In this document: piece by piece, positions 6,807 through 9,554 of the stretch
Position numbering within the stretch: position 1 is the stretch's first letter
Layout of the letters: every line of letters starts with the position of its first letter
DNA from: Pseudomonadota bacterium
GTDB taxonomy: Bacteria > Pseudomonadota > Gammaproteobacteria > SZUA-229
Length of the DNA stretch: 9,554 nt
Direction of reading: 5' to 3'
Assembly: GCA_015222965.1 (NCBI GenBank)
Contig: JADFWF010000192.1
Span: 1 to 9,554, forward strand
Program-made: the position numbers and the translations under genes
The notes under the pieces: model-generated
What the model saw: the letters and a program-made list of their open reading frames with translations, nothing else
Database searches by the model: none
What the model was told of the DNA's origin: nothing

Positions 6807-6847
6807 GTGACATTGTCACTGACTATTTAATTAGCAATAGCTAATAT
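6807..6847 (+). promoter_or_regulatory. Candidate regulated promoter of the first DUF2892 gene
   Basis: GTGACATTGTCAC (6807-6819) is a perfect palindrome with one central base at 6813. If TAATAT (6842-6847) is the -10 box, the start of transcription is near 6854 and the palindrome is centred at about -41, the position used by class II activators of the Crp/Fnr type. The odd centre differs from the even-centred canonical CRP and FNR sites. TTGTCA (6813-6818) resembles a -35 box but is too far from that -10. Confidence 0.3.
6830..6845. promoter_or_regulatory. Inverted repeat ATTAGC-N4-GCTAAT overlapping the -10 region
   Basis: ATTAGCAATAGCTAAT is a perfect 6-bp inverted repeat around AATA. The inner TTAGC-N4-GCTAA has the half-site length and spacing of FNR-family sites (TTGAT-N4-ATCAA) with different bases. 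It overlaps the candidate -10 box, so it would suit a repressor better than an activator. Which protein binds it, if any, is unknown; the Crp/Fnr regulator encoded at 5096-5752 is the nearest candidate. Confidence 0.3.
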
Positions 6848-6869
6848 ACCTGCGTCTTACAATTTAACT

Positions 6870-6873
6870 GGAG
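6870..6873 (+). promoter_or_regulatory. Ribosome binding site of the first DUF2892 gene
   Basis: GGAG lies 7 nt before the ATG at 6881. It is the only clear Shine-Dalgarno sequence at the expected distance among the genes of this window. Confidence 0.7.
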
Positions 6874-6880
6874 TTTTATT

Positions 6881-7081
6881 ATGTGTAATGTTGGTGGAAT
6901 CGATCGTATCGTTCGTATTATTGCGGGTTTATTTTTAATCAGCCTGGTGTTTTTTGGTGAGCAGATTATCGGACAGAATGTTGTCTGGGGCTGGGTTGGT
7001 ATCGTTCCTTTAGCAACGGGAACATTTAAGTTTTGCCCTGCTTACAAAATATTTGGTCTTAAGACCTGTTCAGCAAAATAA
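6881..7081 (+). CDS. DUF2892 (YgaP-type) small inner-membrane protein
   Basis: The 66-residue protein shows the DUF2892 pattern: an N-terminal CNVGGIDRIVRI motif (2-13), a hydrophobic segment (about 13-30), WGWVGIVPLATG (36-47) opening a second hydrophobic segment, and FCPAYKIFGLKTC (51-63). Cysteines are at 2, 52 and 63. The family forms a two-helix membrane hairpin and is often found alone or fused to a rhodanese domain as in YgaP, which links it to sulfane-sulfur handling; the direct role is not established. A clear ribosome binding site and two palindromes precede it, suggesting regulated and fairly strong expression. A diverged copy follows 139 bp downstream. Confidence 0.88.
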   Translation: MCNVGGIDRIVRIIAGLFLISLVFFGEQIIGQNVVWGWVGIVPLATGTFKFCPAYKIFGLKTCSAK

Positions 7082-7220
7082 TTTGTAGCAATTGAAGACT
7101 TTGCACGATGTAGGTTTTTCGGGCAAAGTTCTCAAATTTTGATGTTAGTCACGGACGACTTCATCTAAATATATTACAATTACCCCTATGTTGAATGTTT
7201 TCAAAATAGTGTGTATTTAG

Positions 7221-7448
7221 ATGTGTAATGTAAATGGTCTTGGTCAGTTTTTAAGGATTCTATTCGGGCTTATTCTCGTCGTCCTCGCCTGGTTTGGTCC
7301 TCAGACATCCATACTGAACTTTGAATTGATGTATCTGTGGAAATTTGGCTGGATTGGCTTAATTCCACTAATATCAGGGGTTGCGGCTTTCTGCCCGATC
7401 TATGCCGTTCTAGGCTTTGGTCATAAACACCACGACCAGAAGAAATAG
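7221..7448 (+). CDS. DUF2892 small inner-membrane protein, second diverged copy
   Basis: The 75-residue protein is a paralogue of the gene 139 bp upstream: it also opens with MCNV and has the LRILFGL helix start (11-17), WIGLIPLISG (44-53) and FCPIYAVLGFG (57-67). It differs in three visible ways. The Asp-Arg of the family's GIDR motif is replaced by Gly-Gln (GLGQ, 6-9). The loop between the two membrane segments is longer, with an extra LNFELMYLWKF stretch. The C-terminal Cys is replaced by a His/Lys-rich tail (GHKHHDQKK, 67-75). Cys2 and Cys58 remain. No ribosome binding site is seen. It is convergent with the DUF1223 gene, the two stop codons being only 8 bp apart. Confidence 0.82.
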   Translation: MCNVNGLGQFLRILFGLILVVLAWFGPQTSILNFELMYLWKFGWIGLIPLISGVAAFCPIYAVLGFGHKHHDQKK

Positions 7449-7456
7449 TCTACGAC

Positions 7457-8296
7457 TTAATAATTTATTCTGACGGCCTGTAACACTTCACCGGTATGCG
7501 GGTTTTCTGCGAACGCGACAATGCTTAAATCATCTCTTTTCCACTCTGGCTGGAGCACGACTATCTGTTCTCTGCTCCGCTGATTTTTCGGTTTGCTCTG
7601 AAAAAATGGCCCTAAAAATTGCCTTACCACATAATCATGATGTAATTGCTCGCCTTCATTTTCACCATCATTTACATCACTGGCTAAATTATTCTCAATG
7701 ATAACCAGGTAAAAACCGACATCTTTAATCTTGCTTGCTGAAATATCGGTTGTTAAATTCAGCTGTAATTTATCAGTAGATTTCTGAGCTGGTAAAAGGT
7801 GAGCTGTTAACACAAGATCGACCGTTGATTTCTGCTTCGCCAGTTTATTTACATCTTCACTGAATGTTACATAACTACGGTAATTATCACCAGACATGAC
7901 AAACTGCGGTGTATAAACCGTTGATTCATTCTTTTTGTGCGCCAGCTCCCGTTGGCGTTCATCATACTGTTTATTTGCAAATTGATCTTTCCAGCCGATG
8001 TAGTCCCAATAGGTCACATGGAATGCCAATGGGATTAGCTGTTTATCACTGATTCCGGCTGCTTTTAGCTCACTTAAAAAACGATCAGCAGGTGGGCAGC
8101 TGCTACAGCCCTCAGAAGTATAGAGCTCTAATAAAACAACCCTGTTATCAGGGCTAACCGCTGTTTTAACATCGTTGACGTCTACAACAGTATCAACATT
8201 ATTTGCCTGAGCATTAACTACAAGCACAAATAAAACGGGGAATAATATTTTTTTCATAATCGCTGTGACAGGTGATTTTAGAAAAAATCCCCTCAT
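7457..8296 (-). CDS. DUF1223 thioredoxin-fold exported protein
   Basis: The 279-residue protein carries the DUF1223 signature: VVLLELYTSEGCSSCPPAD (53-71) with a CxxC pair (Cys64, Cys67), LAFHVTYWDYIGWKDQFA (90-107), and the VYTPQFVMSG segment (127-136) with the cis-Pro-like position of thioredoxin folds. It should be periplasmic or lipid-free secreted: a hydrophobic run (about 17-29) ends in NAQA, a likely cleavage site after residue 31. The reaction is unknown; a disulfide oxidoreductase or thiol-binding role is an inference. The first ATG (8296) overlaps the upstream kinase stop codon as ATGA, which favours translational coupling. Met14 (start at 8257), followed by two Lys, gives a more standard signal peptide and is an equally good start. 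Confidence 0.88.
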   Translation of the reverse strand: MRGFFLKSPVTAIMKKILFPVLFVLVVNAQANNVDTVVDVNDVKTAVSPDNRVVLLELYTSEGCSSCPPADRFLSELKAAGISDKQLIPLAFHVTYWDYIGWKDQFANKQYDERQRELAHKKNESTVYTPQFVMSGDNYRSYVTFSEDVNKLAKQKSTVDLVLTAHLLPAQKSTDKLQLNLTTDISASKIKDVGFYLVIIENNLASDVNDGENEGEQLHHDYVVRQFLGPFFQSKPKNQRSREQIVVLQPEWKRDDLSIVAFAENPHTGEVLQAVRINY

Positions 8297-9513
8297 TCAA
8301 AAATGTAGGCAATTACGATGTCCATTACGTTTGTATTACTGTGTCCACCCTGTACGATGTCATTGGTTGCCATTAAAACAACACCAGCATTGGCTTTATC
8401 TATCTCCTGCTGCATATCAAAACCCATCTTGCGAGCTTTTAACGCGGTATACATCGAGACCATTCCACCAGCACAATTTGAATTGCCGTCAGCACCGTCT
8501 GTGCCTGCTGCCAGCAGATGCAAATTCGGGTGATCGGCAAGATTACTGGCAAAGGCCAGTGCCAGCGTTAGATTTCGCCCGCCTACGCCGGGCTTCTCAG
8601 GTAAACAGACCGTGGTTTCACCACCCCAGATATGTATGCCTGGCTCAGCTGTAGACAATATAGTATAAAGACTGTCGGCTACTTCGCAGCTATCACCTTC
8701 AAGAAATTCTTCATAGATAAAACTTTTTAGACCTTCGGCTTTTGCCACCTCATGCACTGACTGCATGGCAAGGTTTATGTTTCCGATGATATGTGTTTTC
8801 ACAGATACAGCAGACTTTCCCGTGTCTTTACCCTGCTTAGAGCTGAACGTACTCAAGAATTCGTCAGCTTCTGGCACCGTTGACGAATGGACCAATAGAC
8901 CAGAACCGATAAATTCCGCCCTGTCACCTTTTACGTCAGAGAGGATTAACTGGGTAACCGAAGAAGCATTGACACTGTCGAGCAAGCCACCGCCTTTTAT
9001 TTTTGAAAACTGTTGGCGCCAGGCATTTATCTGATGTATATCTTTACCACTAGATAACAGGTATTGATTGATTTCCTGCAACTGTTCGAGATTAATACCA
9101 TCTACCGGCACTTCGACCAGTGACGATGCACCCCCGGAGATCAAAAATAGTACTTCATCACCAGCGTTCAAACCAGCCAGGAAATTGAGCAGGGTGTTTC
9201 CTGCGCCGATAGAACGTTCGTCAGGCACCGGATGGGATGATGCCACACAGTTTATATATTTATTTCTTGTTAGTTGTCGGGTAATCTTCGATGGCGGACA
9301 GATCAATAGTGATTTTTTTATTTTTGGCGCACAATCCAGAGCGCCCTGTAACATCGCAGCAGCTGCCTTACCTATAGCGACGCAATGTGTGAACTGTTTC
9401 CTGTTATCTGCTGACTGGCGAAACCACTGGTTGACCAGGTAACGACCATCAACCGCATCCAGTGCGGTATCGTACAACATGACAAGTAATTCGCGTGCGG
9501 TAAGTTCGGTCAT
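8293..9513 (-). CDS. Glycerate 2-kinase-like protein (DUF4147/MOFRL), divergent
   Basis: The 406-residue protein matches the GckA/TtuD-type glycerate 2-kinase family, which phosphorylates D-glycerate to 2-phosphoglycerate in serine-cycle, tartronate or photorespiratory-type pathways. Visible motifs are AIGKAAAAM (46-54, putative catalytic Lys49), SHPVPDE (93-99), FLISGGASSL (123-132), KIKGGG (171-176), LILSDVKGD (189-197), WGGETTV (296-302), GVGGRN (309-314), GTDGADG (337-343) and TNVMD (394-398). Several normally conserved spots differ: the family's ASGPT is GSGLL (203-207), VRKHLS is AWRQQFS (164-170), and GPTGTNV is GGHSNTNV (389-396). A changed substrate is therefore possible. The gene overlaps the DUF1223 gene by 4 nt, implying one operon. 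No Shine-Dalgarno sequence is seen; TATACT (minus strand, 9528-9523) is a weak -10 candidate. Confidence 0.85.
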   Translation of the reverse strand: MTELTARELLVMLYDTALDAVDGRYLVNQWFRQSADNRKQFTHCVAIGKAAAAMLQGALDCAPKIKKSLLICPPSKITRQLTRNKYINCVASSHPVPDERSIGAGNTLLNFLAGLNAGDEVLFLISGGASSLVEVPVDGINLEQLQEINQYLLSSGKDIHQINAWRQQFSKIKGGGLLDSVNASSVTQLILSDVKGDRAEFIGSGLLVHSSTVPEADEFLSTFSSKQGKDTGKSAVSVKTHIIGNINLAMQSVHEVAKAEGLKSFIYEEFLEGDSCEVADSLYTILSTAEPGIHIWGGETTVCLPEKPGVGGRNLTLALAFASNLADHPNLHLLAAGTDGADGNSNCAGGMVSMYTALKARKMGFDMQQEIDKANAGVVLMATNDIVQGGHSNTNVMDIVIAYIFE

Positions 9514-9533
9514 AATTAAACCAGTATAAAAGA

Positions 9534-9554
9534 TTCACCGCAGAGGCGCGGAGA
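9534..9554. repeat. Edge of a dispersed CCGCAGAG-type repeat
   Basis: TTCACCGCAGAGGCGCGGAGA, cut off by the window edge, has the look of the short, purine-rich 8-9 bp period repeat (CGCAGAG-like) found between genes in many gammaproteobacteria. A partial match, ACCGCAGAG, occurs at 6601-6609. Full extent and copy number cannot be seen here. Confidence 0.4.

Larger units (their letters stand above)
6493..6880. other. 388-bp divergent intergenic region, ung / DUF2892
   Basis: I see no convincing gene here; the longest plus-strand start I traced (6635) gives only 22 residues. The stretch holds the ung leader palindrome (6511-6527), the back-to-back TATAAT boxes (6567-6583), a fragment ACCGCAGAG (6601-6609) resembling the dispersed repeat at the right window edge, a hairpin TGTAGT / ACTACA (6720-6725 / 6734-6739, 8-nt loop), and the two palindromes next to the first DUF2892 gene. 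A small RNA in the middle cannot be excluded. Confidence 0.5.

Noticed and set aside
6806..6820. TGTGA...TCACT as a canonical CRP site
   Set aside because: The half-sites are separated by five bases instead of the required six, so it is reported only as an unassigned palindrome.
7098..7165. Hairpins between the two DUF2892 genes (ACTTTGC / GCAAAGT, and GATG...CATC) and a GTCACGGAC resembling GTCACTGAC of the first promoter
   Set aside because: The stems are short with long or irregular loops, no T-run follows, and the promoter-like match does not keep the spacing to the AT-rich box; too weak to call.
7449..7456. Terminator between the convergent second DUF2892 and DUF1223 genes
   Set aside because: The stop codons are 8 bp apart and no hairpin is seen.
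8265..9442. Four plus-strand open frames opposite the kinase gene, the longest 8265-8654 (129 residues)
   Set aside because: They lie opposite a recognisable kinase and have protein-like length only by chance; there are no motifs and no start signals.
1..9554. tRNA, rRNA, CRISPR array, insertion sequence, integrase or toxin-antitoxin genes
   Set aside because: No sequence with those signatures was found on reading through both strands; the gaps hold only short repeats and candidate regulatory palindromes.

Overview
The window reads as an ordinary-to-accessory chromosomal stretch of a Gram-negative, probably gammaproteobacterial, organism. ProS is of the long type with an inserted editing domain and is close to the E. 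coli protein. Ung is likewise E. coli-like. There are periplasmic and outer-membrane type proteins (a DUF4105 protein and an SLT lytic transglycosylase), a Crp/Fnr regulator and DUF2892 membrane proteins. The gaps hold dispersed short repeats of kinds common in environmental gammaproteobacteria. The order or genus cannot be fixed from the sequence alone.

Layout. (1) 1-536, plus strand: the C-terminal end of a DUF4124-type protein, then a MIF-like tautomerase gene 9 nt later, ended by a hairpin whose loop holds the stop codon. (2) 639-2583, minus strand: a DUF4105 (Lnb N-terminal domain-like) protein split into a 363-aa exported N-terminal part and a 282-aa beta-barrel-like C-terminal part. 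The break falls exactly in a degenerate array of 7-bp repeats, and removing one repeat restores a single frame of about 645 aa. (3) 2603-5752, plus strand: proS, a nested palindromic repeat element, an SLT lytic transglycosylase and a Crp/Fnr-family regulator 15 nt after it. (4) 5809-6492, minus strand: ung. (5) 6493-6880: a 388-bp divergent intergenic region with several palindromes and candidate promoter elements. (6) 6881-7448, plus strand: two small paralogous DUF2892 membrane proteins. (7) 7457-9513, minus strand: a divergent glycerate 2-kinase (DUF4147/MOFRL) whose stop overlaps (ATGA) the start of a DUF1223 thioredoxin-like exported protein. A fragment of a dispersed GCAGAG-type repeat ends the window.

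How the genes may work together. proS and ung are housekeeping genes. The regulator has a Cys-x5-Cys pair and an FNR-like recognition helix and lacks the cAMP-binding signature. Together with two Cys-containing DUF2892 proteins and a CxxC DUF1223 protein, it gives this region a thiol/redox or sulfur-metabolism flavour, but that link is inferred from family knowledge and proximity only.

The most notable observation is the heptanucleotide array at the break in the DUF4105 gene, which has the arithmetic of a slipped-strand ON/OFF switch. No plainly new multi-gene defence or mobile system is visible. There are no tRNA, rRNA, CRISPR, transposase or integrase signatures.
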